Of a DNA stretch of 64,000 nt, positions 35,595-47,300 are shown piece by piece. Origin of the DNA: Perilla frutescens (Eukaryota; Streptophyta; Magnoliopsida; Lamiales; Lamiaceae); contig BRKX01000012.1 in NCBI GenBank assembly GCA_026008535.1, positions 23,031,848 to 23,095,847 on the forward strand, in the 5' to 3' direction. The position numbers were made by a program, and so were the translations under genes. How positions within the stretch are numbered: the stretch's first letter is position 1; each line of letters starts with the position of its first letter. The notes under the pieces were generated by a model. The model did not search any database and was not told the origin of the DNA. It worked only from the letters and a program-made list of their open reading frames with translations.

Positions 35595-37700
35595 TCATAC
35601 ACACTGACTGTATGCAAAAACAGTGTGCCTTAATCAGATAAGTATGCTGAAATACCAAAAGAGAACCAAATTATTCCAGCAATTTAGAACATGAACAAAG
35701 CAGAGTAAAATGACAGGAAAAAACTATCACATATAACATGTACTGCAGCAGCACGTAACAAGCAAAAAATTAGCACCTTCCACCATAAAATCAACAACTC
35801 TATCTGCCACATATTAGTTAAACACTTCCTATAATGTTAGAATAAGACACCTATAATCATTTTTTAACCTGGAAACATGTAAGATTTCCCATTAATCTTT
35901 TATTTCATATCTGCATAATAAGGCCCTTGAAAAAGTCCCATTTGCATGGACTTATAAGATAGGTGTATATGTGTAGTTACACTATTTAGATGGTCATTAG
36001 ATACAGAAAACTCATGAATAGGCTCAGCACTAACAGCAGATAAAGCAAGGATAAGAATCCAGTGTTTTACATCCATGTAACCAGTAAGCTATAATATCTC
36101 AAGATAATACCCGGATGAACCCTTCACCTAAAACGGAATAATACAGTAACTTTAAGAGCAGAATGTAACTTCTACCATGATGATCTAGGAGAAAAATGCA
36201 GTACTATAATATGAAGTAACATTTTCTAATTGACCTCATTTGGTTCATAGCATACAATAAGTTAGATAACTACCAGTTAGACAACAATATGTCAGCATAC
36301 CCCCACAAGGCAGAATGAGCTTTACATTCTCAAATGCTAAATGACAAATACATACCAACAATACACAGATATATGTAATAATGGTAATGGTAATAACAAC
36401 AATACTATACTGGGTTATTTTCATCACATAAGTATAGAGTACAGAAAACACACAATATCATAACTAACAGATATGGCACCTTGAAAATCATAAACTTGCT
36501 TGCAGCCAAAACCCAGTTGATCTAAATTGGCACCTTCAGAAGGAATTTAAGAGATGAGAAAGAAGCTTGCAGCTTCTTGTAATGATCCTGAGATTTAGCA
36601 ATAGAAACAATAAGTAGGATACAGACATACCGGAATACAAACAACCATCTGTAGGCTTGTAGCACAATTCTTGACCTAATTACGTAAATCAACACCAAAT
36701 AAGAAATAAACTAATCTACAAGTTCTAATTTCCGAATGAGGAAGTAACCTGAGTTTCAGAAGTGCTACAGTTAACCATACTTGTAAAGAAGAGCTTACAT
36801 CTTTAAAAAATACAATTTTTACATATGTCTAAAGAATCAGAAAAAGAAAACTTCTATATCATAAATTTTTGTAGCTATATATTATCAAATCTCGATCCAT
36901 TATGCACCTGGAGAACCACCTCGCGCGTTTAATCAAGTTAAAAACAAGTTTAAGAATAAATTTAATAAAATGGAGACACAGAAAGTTGAACATCAAATTC
37001 AAGCTACAGGATTTCCTTGTAACCCCCTAGACCAATCGCCAGCCTCTAAAATTGGCAAGATGGCAGTGATCATTTGAAACAAAAGAATGTTATCTTTAGG
37101 GCTCCCCAGCAAGAAACTAATTCCAGTTAAATACTCAGTGAAAACTGAACTAAACTAATATACATCAACGAGTCCCATAGGGAAAATCAAAGCTAAAAAT
37201 CTTGCTCCTAGGGTCATCAGAAGCACAAAAGGTCACACCGTTAACACCAAATAGTGACGCACACAATCCATCCAAAAAATCCTGAACCAAATTTAACCCC
37301 TTTTTCTTTTTTATCTAGTTTCTCTCGCAAAAAAATAAAAATAAAAAAAAAAATCGCAGAACCTGAAGTACACAAAATTCCAATAAAACCCAGAATCCAT
37401 ATTCATCGAAAACGACGATACAATAAGGAAAATCCGATACTGGAAAAAATAAATGCTGCAATCATCTTAAACAAGTTAATGAACCCGTATTTTTACCGGG
37501 TTCTTGAAAACCCAGATAAATAAGTAAGCAGGAAATCAGAAGAAAAAGGTTTTACCTCCAGAACAAGAAATATGAGGCTCGATGCAGCCAAATATCACCG
37601 CGTCAAGTAAATAAATATCTAGATAAATTCAAATTTCTTCAACAAGAGATAGAAAGCAATCGGGAATATTCAGCTGCGCGGAATAATATTTATAAATATA
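35595..37700 (-). promoter_or_regulatory. ATG9 5'UTR with leader intron, and core promoter
   Basis: An acceptor ATACAG|TCAG at 35608/35607 lies 13 bases before the ATG. A donor TGGAG|GTAAAA lies at 37556/37555, giving a 1948-base intron in the 5'UTR. The non-coding first exon would run from roughly 37660 to 37556, below a TATA-like TATTTATAAATATT near 37686-37702. No other gene is seen in the intron. Leader introns are common in plant autophagy and housekeeping genes and often raise expression. Confidence 0.5.
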
Positions 37701-37958
37701 AATATATATACATTCTTCTTTTTCCCCAATTTCGTCGGAGTTCGGATGAGGAACCGATTGGAGAATAAGGGTTTTGATTGCGTATAAAATCTTTCGGCAA
37801 ATTTGGTTTTGATTATTTGTTCAAGTTTTCCGAAGTGTATTCTGTTTGTTGTTTGCTGCTTATCTTATGTTTGTTTTTTTTTTCTCTCTTATGTAAAAAC
37901 TTCATCTTTATTTTTATATTTTTCAATGGAAAAAAGGAGACGTGAGGACAGAGGATGT

Positions 37959-37994
<36 letters not shown>

Positions 37995-39712
37995 CTCAGT
38001 AAATAATGTTGAACCTCTTCTGCAAGAAAACGGTAAACATGTTTTTCTTATCAATATTAAATTTGATGGAATTTTTATGATTTTCAATAAAATATTTATA
38101 ATTATTGAAATTTATTTTTTAAAATAAATATACACATAAAAATAATATATATATATATAACCAACACGTCAAACTCAAAAGGCTATTGACTTTAAGGTCG
38201 CGAAATGGATTATAAATCACATACATTTTACACAAAGGCTAATAGTGATTTTAGGGTTTGGGGAGTCTTGATAAATCTCACACACTTAACACAATCGATA
38301 TGAATTTTTCATTTCTTTTTTCATACACATAACTTATAACTAACACGTCAAATCTAAAATGTAAAATGTCTACTCGTGAAATTGGCTATAAATCACACGC
38401 ATTTTACACGACTAATGTGGGACTTTATCCTTTATCCAAACTACCAAACATTGCCTAATAGTAGTGTTAACTATTCCTATACAATATAGAAGATGTGACC
38501 TAACATACTAAAACAAAAGAATATCTCATAAAGGCCCATAAAAATCTTTTACCAATTAAGTTGTTATGTGTGATATGTACTAATTTATTCAATAAATTTT
38601 TGCACATTTCAATAAAAATACCTTGTGGATATAGCTTCCACAAATATATTGGTTGAAAAAATCTATTGTCCAATTAACACATTAAAAAATAGAAAAAAAA
38701 ATATTATAATATCAAATTGGAAAACATAGGTACATATAAAATTTAGGGCAACTTATAGTTGTAATTGTATACTTAAAATTTGTAATTATTATCATGGGCT
38801 GCTAATAGATTTGTGCGTGTTCAAGCAGTTGTTTGAGGTCTCTCAATAGTAATGGCAAATGACGAGTGTTGTCAAATGTGAATGAGACTGATATCACAGT
38901 TGGTCATATTGTAATGTTAAATGATCGGCTATTATTTATCTAAATGAAAGATGAATATATTAGGCTTGTCTAGCAAACACGCCCGAAGGTATTGTAAGGG
39001 TTATGATTATGTGAATTTAATTTGATTTGAGAGAAGAAAAATATTGAATTGCTTGAAAAATGGGGTTAATTAAAATTACTTGTTGCCATGTGTCTTTTGC
39101 AAGTAACCGTGTATGTTTTTATTCATTTATTGATATTAAAAATTTGCAAGTAAATACTATTTCCTTTTATTATGATAATGATTTTGTGATGAACTCTACT
39201 TCAATTGTTTATCAATCTTTTTTTGAAACCAAAAAATTAATTTATTCAATCATCTCCCTCAACCAATAAACAAAATCAAAGTTCCAAATAACAAAATCAT
39301 CATATCTTGCCCCAAAATTTCGACACCGAACAATTGGGTTTGATCATTCACTGAGACATCAACATCAAGTCTAAACACCGTTTTCTCTGGAGGAAACTAA
39401 CACATATCCCCCACTTGTACTCCAAGTGAACTAGCAACTCATAAAAACAGACATTGCCGCTTTAAACGCTTGCAAATAGCTCATAGCACCCTCAACACAT
39501 GTTTGAACCCCAATCCACCCCTATTCTTATGTCGACACAAGTTTTGCCAGTTGCTCTAATGCATCCTCGACTTAGATCATGTATCTCCATACCAAAAACG
39601 CAAGCTCTATCAATATCCCTGCATTCGCTTGTGTCCAAGTAAAACGAATGCCCATCCACCGTTTGTAACCCTAGAATCTGCAGCGGCTCCCACATCTAAG
39701 GGCTAAATGAAA
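37701..39712. other. intergenic, no gene seen; (TC)n tract and a diverged direct repeat
   Basis: A (TC)n microsatellite lies at 37963-37992. An imperfect direct repeat occurs at 38162-38255 and 38341-38425 (AACACGTCAAA ... ATAAATCACA ... CATTTTACAC). A minus-strand frame at 39492-39695 is Cys-containing but unrecognised and has no clear exons around it. Confidence 0.5.
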
Positions 39713-39830
39713 GGAAAATTATATGTTACCCCCGAGTATTACCCAAATGTCACAATAGGTATTTTGTAGTGTCACAATAAGTCTATTGTGACACTTCGAG
39801 TAGTACCCGGGGGTAGCGTATAATTTGCCC
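39713..39830. mobile_element. 118-bp MITE with 9-bp target duplication
   Basis: The ends GGAAAATTATATGTTACCCC and (complement) GGGCAAATTATACGCTACCC are inverted repeats that extend almost through the element, with TGTCACAATAG near the centre. TAAATGAAA is repeated exactly at 39704-39712 and 39831-39839. The 9-base duplication points to a Mutator-type transposase; the transcript would be a near-perfect hairpin. Confidence 0.75.
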
Positions 39831-39985
39831 TAAATGAAACTCAATTGTTTATCAACTTTCATTTTTAATATTTTCATCAATCTTCGATCTTTCATTTTTA
39901 ATATTTTCTTATTATTTTATCAATAAGTATTGATTTCCATCTAATAAATGAATTAGAACAATTCAAGATTTTAAGTTATGATATA

Positions 39986-40226
39986 CTCCCTCCGTGTTAT
40001 TTTGATGGGCTTGTTTATCTTTTTGGATGCTCCAACATATATGTTTGTATCTATATATATTTAGATAAGTTACTAATATATGCTTTTATTTAATATGTTT
40101 ACATTAAGTATCAATTCACTGTCAAAGAAATAAATAGAGGCAAATTTCTTGATTAATTTTCCCAATTTTTTTCTTAATTTCAGTAAAAAAATCTCAATTA
40201 ATCTATCAAAATGAGATGGAAAATAG
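39986..40226. mobile_element. Stowaway-like MITE (about 241 bp)
   Basis: The left end CTCCCTCCGTGTTATTTTGA and the complement of the right end CTATTTTCCATCTCATTTTGA are imperfect inverted repeats, flanked by TA on both sides. A CTCCCTCCGT end with TA duplication is typical of mariner-related Stowaway elements. Confidence 0.55.
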
Positions 40227-40439
40227 TATTTTGATGGGGTATAGGTATCATCACAAGTTCATAACATACGTGATCTTAAATTTATCTATCCTAATAGATT
40301 CTTCATTTATAAACTAAAAATGATTTGAAGACTCATGAGTCTAATAAAACAATTATTTAGAAACACGCAAAATAAAAATAAAAATAATTAAGAAACCTAA
40401 AATAAAATGCACTTCACCTAAAATAAATTAAACCTGGCA

Positions 40440-40445
40440 CACGTG
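40440..40445. promoter_or_regulatory. G-box CACGTG upstream of TGD1
   Basis: CACGTG is the palindromic binding core of plant bZIP/bHLH factors. It lies about 2 kb upstream of the TGD1 start codon and shortly before a GC-rich, transcript-leader-like stretch (40480-40600), which makes a promoter role plausible but unproven. Confidence 0.35.
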
Positions 40446-42473
40446 ATACACTACTCTACCTGCTCACAAACCAACTCAACACTCAACAGCTACGGGCAAG
40501 GCAGCGGCGACACCTATCATATTCCGGCAGCCGCCTCCCTCACCATTTCCTGCAAAATCTACAATTCACTGCAGCCATTAATTAGGTTCTTGCTCAAACT
40601 TTGATGAATCCAAAATTTTGTCAGCATTCTTGGTTGTTTTGGTGTTTCAATTTCTTTTCGATCTTTAAATTGAATATGGATTTGTTGGAATCATGGGTCT
40701 TTGAATATTGGAATCGGAATGTTACAATTTAACCTTCTTAGAATTCCAGATTTTCGATTTGCCAGTTTCCCCAAACGAACTACATAAAAATCCCACCTTC
40801 GCTAATTTTCCGAGCTGAATTACCGCAATAGGTTAGTTGAAGAAAAAAACATGCTTTACACTTCCGTTAATTTTTCATTGATTTCCCAATTTTCCCATTG
40901 CTAATTACTACTATTCCAGAAGCTTAAGGTAGGTGTTTCTGAGTTTCTTGAGAAATAGAGCATTATTTGGATTATTGAACATTACTCTGATTCAAAGATT
41001 ATAATATTTATCTTTATTCTTTGATTGAATCATTATTTGGATGAGCAGTAGTGTGCTGTGTGCAAATCTTTTGGTTCATTTAAGTTCATCTTGCTCTTTA
41101 CTGTTAGGTTATGCTATTTTGTGATTTGTTCTTACTTGAAAAGTTTTGAATTACAATTACAATTCATTCATCATCATCCGAATCCATGGTAATGGCCCAC
41201 TGTATCATATTTGGATGAGCAGTAGTGTGCAAATCTTTTGGTTTGTTTGTTTCCTCTCTATTCCAATTACAATTATTCATTCATCTTTATCTTGTGTTTT
41301 TGTTGTTTAATTTCAGATTTTTAAATTGGATTTTTACAATTATTCATTCATCTTTGATACTTGTCGTTTTCTTGCATGTTTATGTGTTGATTGCATTTTT
41401 TTAAGATTTAGAATGATTAAGATAATAGTGGAATAATTGCCAGTGAAAAAAATATATATTAGGGCCCATTATTTTTATTTCACCATGGGCCTCTGAAATG
41501 TCAGAGCCAGCCCTGATATTTATCTCCAACTTCTGAATTTGATGATTACGTCTTGTTTCAGATGCTTGTGGGATGCGTTTTGGTTTTCAATGGTTATGGT
41601 TTCCACTTTATTATTGAGTTATGGATTGCTTATGACCATTTCGAGGGAAATAATTCAGATATTGCGACAGAGCTTGTTTCTTCAATTGTTGTATTTCTGT
41701 TAGAAAGTCTTGATTGATTGTTTCCAGCATTGTGAAATAAAACTCAAAGAGTTGACTGTTGAGTAGTGAATGTTGCATTCTTACCGATTGCTTTATTAAT
41801 AGTATATAATATTGCACTAGGAGTGATGGATTCCTACAAGTGCTAATCTCGTATTATGGGAACTTAGACTAGGCAAGTAGGTAACTAGATATACCGTCTA
41901 CATTTTGATGGAATTACTGGCATGATAAAAAAAAAATTAGCAGTTTATATATCTACAGAAAGCATAGATAGGCAGCAAATCATTTATTCAAAGGCCTAGT
42001 ATTTATTATACTGATTAGGTTGAAGCATTCTGGACTTCACATTGATTCCTTGTAAACAATGAGATTGGTACAAATTACAAAGGAAATTAATCTATGGTTG
42101 ATGCTATTAATAAGAAGTTACTTGGATATTACAAAGAAGTTCAATGAACTGCATAGATTGGCAGGGTGGTTTGTTCATGGAATGTTCTAAAAGATACATG
42201 CTATCAATTATTTAATGCAATTTATTTGATGTCACTATGATAATGGCTAATCATGATTTTTTCTTAGTTTTTTTCATTTGCATCTTCAGGTTTCTAGTTT
42301 TCAGATGTTGCTCTCGATGAAATCAACTGTGATCTTCAGCTGCCAGAATACTTCTATAGTGCTGGATCATGTTTCTCTGTCGCAACTGTATTAATTAAGA
42401 GCATTTTTTTACTAGTATCGCAAAAAAGACAATAAACTGCAACAGCTTTAGCATCTTAATAGAGAAAATTAAC
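40446..42473 (+). other. probable TGD1 leader region (5'UTR exons and introns)
   Basis: There is no long frame. The more GC-rich stretch at 40480-40600 looks like a transcript leader, the remainder is T-rich like a plant intron, and TTCAG at 42287-42291 could be an acceptor. A 40-base phrase (ATTTGGATGAGCAGTAGTGTG ... CAAATCTTTTGGTT) occurs twice, at about 41034-41078 and 41208-41245, a local duplication. Confidence 0.4.
42305..42394 (+). CDS. possible upstream ORF in the TGD1 leader (29 aa)
   Basis: ATG 42305 opens a 29-codon frame (MLLSMKSTVIFSCQN...) ending TAA 42392-42394, 79 bases before the TGD1 ATG. If the exon containing it is retained in the mRNA, scanning ribosomes would meet it first. 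Whether it is transcribed is not shown by the sequence. Confidence 0.3.
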   Translation: MLLSMKSTVIFSCQNTSIVLDHVSLSQLY

Positions 42474-43652
42474 ATGCTAGCAGCGGCCCAGATCCGCCCA
42501 GTTATTAATGTCTCCAAAAGGTTTTTATTTTTTCTCCCTTCGTCTTGTTTTGTGTTCGGGAACACAGCATGGGCAGACATGTATTTTAATGCCTTTTAAC
42601 CTGTTTCTGCAAAATCTTGCAGAGGAAGTTGTATCAATTTAAGAAGTCCTGCAAAAATCATATATTTGCGCTTTGGGCACCTTGCCAGGAAAGTTGGTTT
42701 TGCCGATGGAAATAAGACCTACAACCTTTTATCTTCTGCTCGACAGAGGAAGCATACTTTTGTTCTGAATACAGATGATGGCCACCCCAGTGTCTCTACA
42801 TCTGAAGAAGAAGAAGGAGAAGAAACAAGTGAAGTTCCTGTATTGAATTATGAATCAAGTGCATTCCTGAGTAAATGGTCACCTCCTCGGTACTTATGGA
42901 GAGGATTATCCATTCTGATTCTGGCGGGGCAGGTGGTTGTTAGAACTATTAAGGGCAAGATTCACTGGAAAAACACACTTCAACAGCTAGAGAGAGTCGG
43001 GCCTAAATCAGTCGGTGTCTGTCTCCTGACAGCTGCTTTTGTTGGCATGGCCTTCACCATCCAATTTGTGAGGGAGTTCACCCGATTAGGGCTGAACAGA
43101 TCCATTGGTGGGGTTTTGGCACTTGCTTTTGCAAGGGAGTTGAGCCCCGTGGTCACATCAATTGTAGTGGCCGGGCGTATTGGAAGTGCCTTTGCTGCGG
43201 AGTTGGGCACAATGCAAGTCTCAGAGCAAACCGACACACTGAGAGTTCTCGGTGCAAATCCCGTAGATTATCTGGTGACGCCAAGAGTGCTAGCTTCATG
43301 TATCGCTCTCCCTTTCTTAACCCTAATGTGTTTTACAGTAGGGATGGCATCAAGCGCCCTCCTAGCTGACGGTGTTTACGGCATTAGCATCAACATAATC
43401 TTAGATTCTGCTCAAAGAGCTCTCAGATCATGGGACATAATCAGTGCAATGATCAAGTCACAGGTGTTTGGTGCTATAATATCAACTGTGAGCTGCGCTT
43501 GGGGTGTTACCACTCTGGGAGGTGCCAAAGGCGTTGGTGAGTCGACCACTTCAGCTGTCGTCATCTCCCTCGTTGGGATATTCATCGCGGATTTTGCTCT
43601 CTCTTGTTGCTTTTTCCAGGGAGCTGGGGATTCACTGAAGCATTGTATGTGA
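42474..43652 (+). CDS. TGD1: TGD1, MlaE-type permease of the chloroplast lipid importer
   Basis: Two coding exons, 42474-42520 and 42623-43652 (AAG|GTTTTT ... TTGCAG|A), join as K-R to give 358 residues; the Arabidopsis protein as I recall it has 350. The first ~85 residues are Ser/Lys/Arg-rich, a plastid transit peptide. The mature part begins near SKWSPPRYLWRGLS. It shows the MlaE permease core: GVCLLTAAFVGMAFTIQFVREF, NRSIGGVLALAF, AGRIGSAFAAELGTMQVSEQ, PFLTLMCFTVGMASSALL and GAKGVGESTTSAVV, with 5-6 membrane segments. With TGD2 (MCE domain) and TGD3 (ATPase) it forms the inner-envelope ABC transporter that brings ER-derived lipid into the chloroplast. ATG 42474 was chosen because it is spliced in frame and supplies the transit peptide. 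The gene is intact and converges on NLE. Confidence 0.95.
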
Positions 43653-44347
43653 TAATCTTGTAACTTATCATAGTTTCTCTAGTCCACAGAAACATCCATT
43701 TTTGTTCAGTTTATGAACTTCACTTATAAATCTCAATATTTAGTTTCAACTTGGCACATGCTTATCATTCATTATCGAGCTTTTGTCAAGTTGAATTTCA
43801 AATAATTCGTGAATCAACTCAACTCACTTACACCTCTAACGTTAGCTTCAGAAAATAGAACCACATTCCTCGAACAAATTACATTTGTGAAAGCACGATT
43901 GGTATGGAGTATCAACAAACATTTGTCAATAAAATAAAATCTCTGTTCATTTGTAGAAAAATAACAAGATAATTTAGCTCACTCAAGAAACGTGCATCCT
44001 GTCATATGTTCCTTTACAGAGGGAAATCAAAAGACAAATGTAAAAGGAAAAATACATATAAATCCACCAAAAAAAATTTATAACACCTAACAATCATTTG
44101 TAAACCAAAAATTGAAACGGACTATAGATTGCAGACGAAAATACAAGTGACAAATCGTGATACTTGACTCGTAACTTGTGCGGAGCAACAAGTTGAGCAC
44201 AACAGCCAAACAGCACTGGAGGTGTATTTATAACCCGCCGAATATCCAGGTGGATGTCTCTCTGAATGTCACTTGGATTAGTAAAACCAATGAAAACTCA
44301 GTAAATCTGAGCAGAGATAGTGAAACTGTTTACTTCCATGGTGATGT
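43653..44347. other. convergent 3' ends of TGD1 and NLE, no gene seen
   Basis: About 700 bases hold the 3'UTRs and poly(A) regions of both genes. No frame or strong structure was noticed. Confidence 0.6.
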
Positions 44348-47300
44348 CTAACCCATCCATAGCTTCAAAACTTTGTCCTTGCCACCAGATGCTACTTTCT
44401 CACCGTCTGGACTCCAGTCAACTGCAAACACCTGCAATCAAAAAGAGTTACTTCCAGGCTTCTATTACAATCCCTCCAGAAAAACTCAAGAAAGGTTAGG
44501 CAGAGCAGCCCCCACCCCCAATGAGCAAACATACAGAGATAGCCTAATTGAGGGCTTATTAGGGTGGCAAACAAGAGGGCTTACTTCATCTGCATGTCCT
44601 GGAAGATCTTGTTTCAACTTCTGCGTACGAATATCCCAAACCTGTTTACAGGGTTTCGCATCAAGAACAAAATGCAGATAAGGGGATAGTTTTTTTTTCT
44701 AAAAAGGAAATTTCATAATTCATATTTAAATGGAATAACCATATAGACATGAAAACTATTTCAAAATTAGTTGGTCTAGGCTTTGTAAATTTAACAGCAG
44801 AGAACGCACTTGAAGGAGCGAAACTCATACGTTGGTCGAGCAATTAGCTATCATCACATACATGACGAGCAATTTGATAAGACCCCAATTATAGCAACAG
44901 GCCAACAGCAATCATTATTTTGTTTAATGCTAATGTCATAAAGGTATAATATGTCCTTCCTTCAACATAATGCCTAGCGCACAAACAAAACTTAACACAC
45001 ACCATATATTCCAGTACATTTCTCTTTACTTTTCAGTATGCGAGTATAAGCCTTTATACAATCATTCAACAAATATAGCCTGAATATAAATTATCTTGCA
45101 ATCCATAGTCAGCATATCCACTTACAAAACTGAAAAATTATTACACAGCACATTCAATTATCAAAAGGGAAACTTACCTTAAGAGTTGAGTCTTTGCTTC
45201 CACTCAAAAGCAGCCTACTGTCTGCTGACCAGCTGTAGAAAGATATGTCGATTAGATCTACAGATGAGATATATGATTATAAGAAAAGAATCCCAACCTT
45301 ATTTGATAGACAGGCCCAACATGACCACGGAAGGCAGCCACAAAACTTCCAGTGACTCCATTCCATAATTTGACCGATTTATCAAAGGAGGCACTTGCAA
45401 TCCATAGCCCATCAGGAGAAAAGTAAACATGATTTACAAGCTACAGGAGATCAAATTCAAGGAGGTCAGCATGAAGGAATGTTCTCATTCAAGTAAATAA
45501 ATAGTGTCACCAGTAAATAATTATCAGTATAGATAAAGATCAAGTGGTTTTTGAGAAGGCAGATAGTTACAGAGAGAGAGAGAGAGAAGTAAATAGTAAA
45601 AAAAAGGCCACGGGGTTCATGTTAGAAGCTGGAGTTCCAGTTAGGTATCATAGAGATAAGAATAAAGTAAGGGATTCAGCAAAGGCAGTGCCAGAAAGCA
45701 CAAGACGTTGAAAGATTCTGTGTTTGTATATGGTGTTAATGGTTCAGACACATATACAGAAGATGGTAAATGTGATCTAGAGAGAGGTAGAGATGAAAGC
45801 CCCAGGTTAAACATTTGCTCTGCACCAAGCTTTGTTAGATTGAGCAGGCCAAACACAAGGATTTGATAGAAAGGTAATACTATTAGTAAGAAGATGTTTG
45901 ACGTTGGGGTTGATTAAGCTCAAGAACACATATAAAATTTTTACTGCTCAGTAATTATAAGTGAAAATTGTCACTATCAGACATATTTTTAATAAATAAA
46001 GATTTTCTACTTGTCAGCTTCCTTTTTCTGTTCTTCCTCGTTTACACTTTTTCTTCATCTAATCAGCAATCATCCATCCAACCCCAACCCCTCATTCTCA
46101 GCATCTCATGTCCATACCCCCAACCCCTCATTCCCTGCATCTCATGTCCATGAAATAAAAAATACATTGCCTCTTCAATAAACTTAGTAAAAAGATTATT
46201 AACATTTGTCCGGAAGGCATAAAGAAATTAATCCAGGAGGACACATCTAAAATGAGTTTAGTTATATCCAAGTGCAGAGCTAACATTGATAAATCATTGC
46301 ACAAAAAGTGTCACGGAAGCAAAATCGCATACCTGTTGATGACCAGTCATACGATTTATGGGAGTTTTGCTTTTAGCAGGTTCCCACAGAAACATCGTAA
46401 AATCATCTGAACCTGACACCAATCTTTCATTGGAATTGCCCTTCATCTTAGTATACCTTTCTAAAGCAGCCTGGTAAGACAATTAAGATGGAGGCTCAGA
46501 TAAATCACACCAAAAAATGTAAAGTAGACAAAAGAAGATGGAAAGTGTGGAAGGGCTAAAAAGGAATTAGAAGTCATACAAAGCAGTTATTTAATTTGAT
46601 ATGTATGTTCCGTTCACCGAAATGTGTTGAGGAGGATCCAAAATATATATTAAGTCAAGCAAGATTTTCAAGTCCCCTCGTATTGAAGTGGGGATTTTTT
46701 GGTTGAAGGTTGGGGGGTGGGGGGATCCACCTCCATAAGAAAACCACAACAAAAAGGCAAGCATACATCATTCTCAGAAAGAGACATCAGGTTTTTATTG
46801 AACTGTAATCCACACCAATAAACTGTAAACTTACTCACATGCACACACTTTTCAACAATACATTCATTATTCTCGAGGAAACCCCACACATATTGCATAA
46901 ATCTATTTATTAACTCTCTCATTCTCACTCCCTACAAAATCTCTTTACAGTAGCTGAGCAGTGGCGGGCTAACTTCCACCTTAACCACCTCAATTCAATC
47001 TTCCATCTAAAACTCTCGACATATGAGAAATTAAAGAAAAAAAATAGCCTCACACATTCCACAAATGTAAAAAAACTGAATTATAGATCTAAGATCCCCC
47101 CCCCCCCCAACCTATCGAATGGTTAAATAAATTTGATGAAATCAACAAGCAATAGCATCGACCAAAAAGAGAAAAGACCATTGTATCACTTGGGAGAGGA
47201 AATGTAAAAGATCAATCAACCCACCTGCTTCATTTCCTCTGGGGATGAATACTGTTTACCAGTGTGATCAAAGGCACCACTTCGGAGAACATACTCAGTG

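Noticed and set aside
39492..39695. Minus-strand 67-codon frame with Cys and Asp
   Set aside because: It could be a relic exon, but there are no matching neighbours, splice sites or family I can name.
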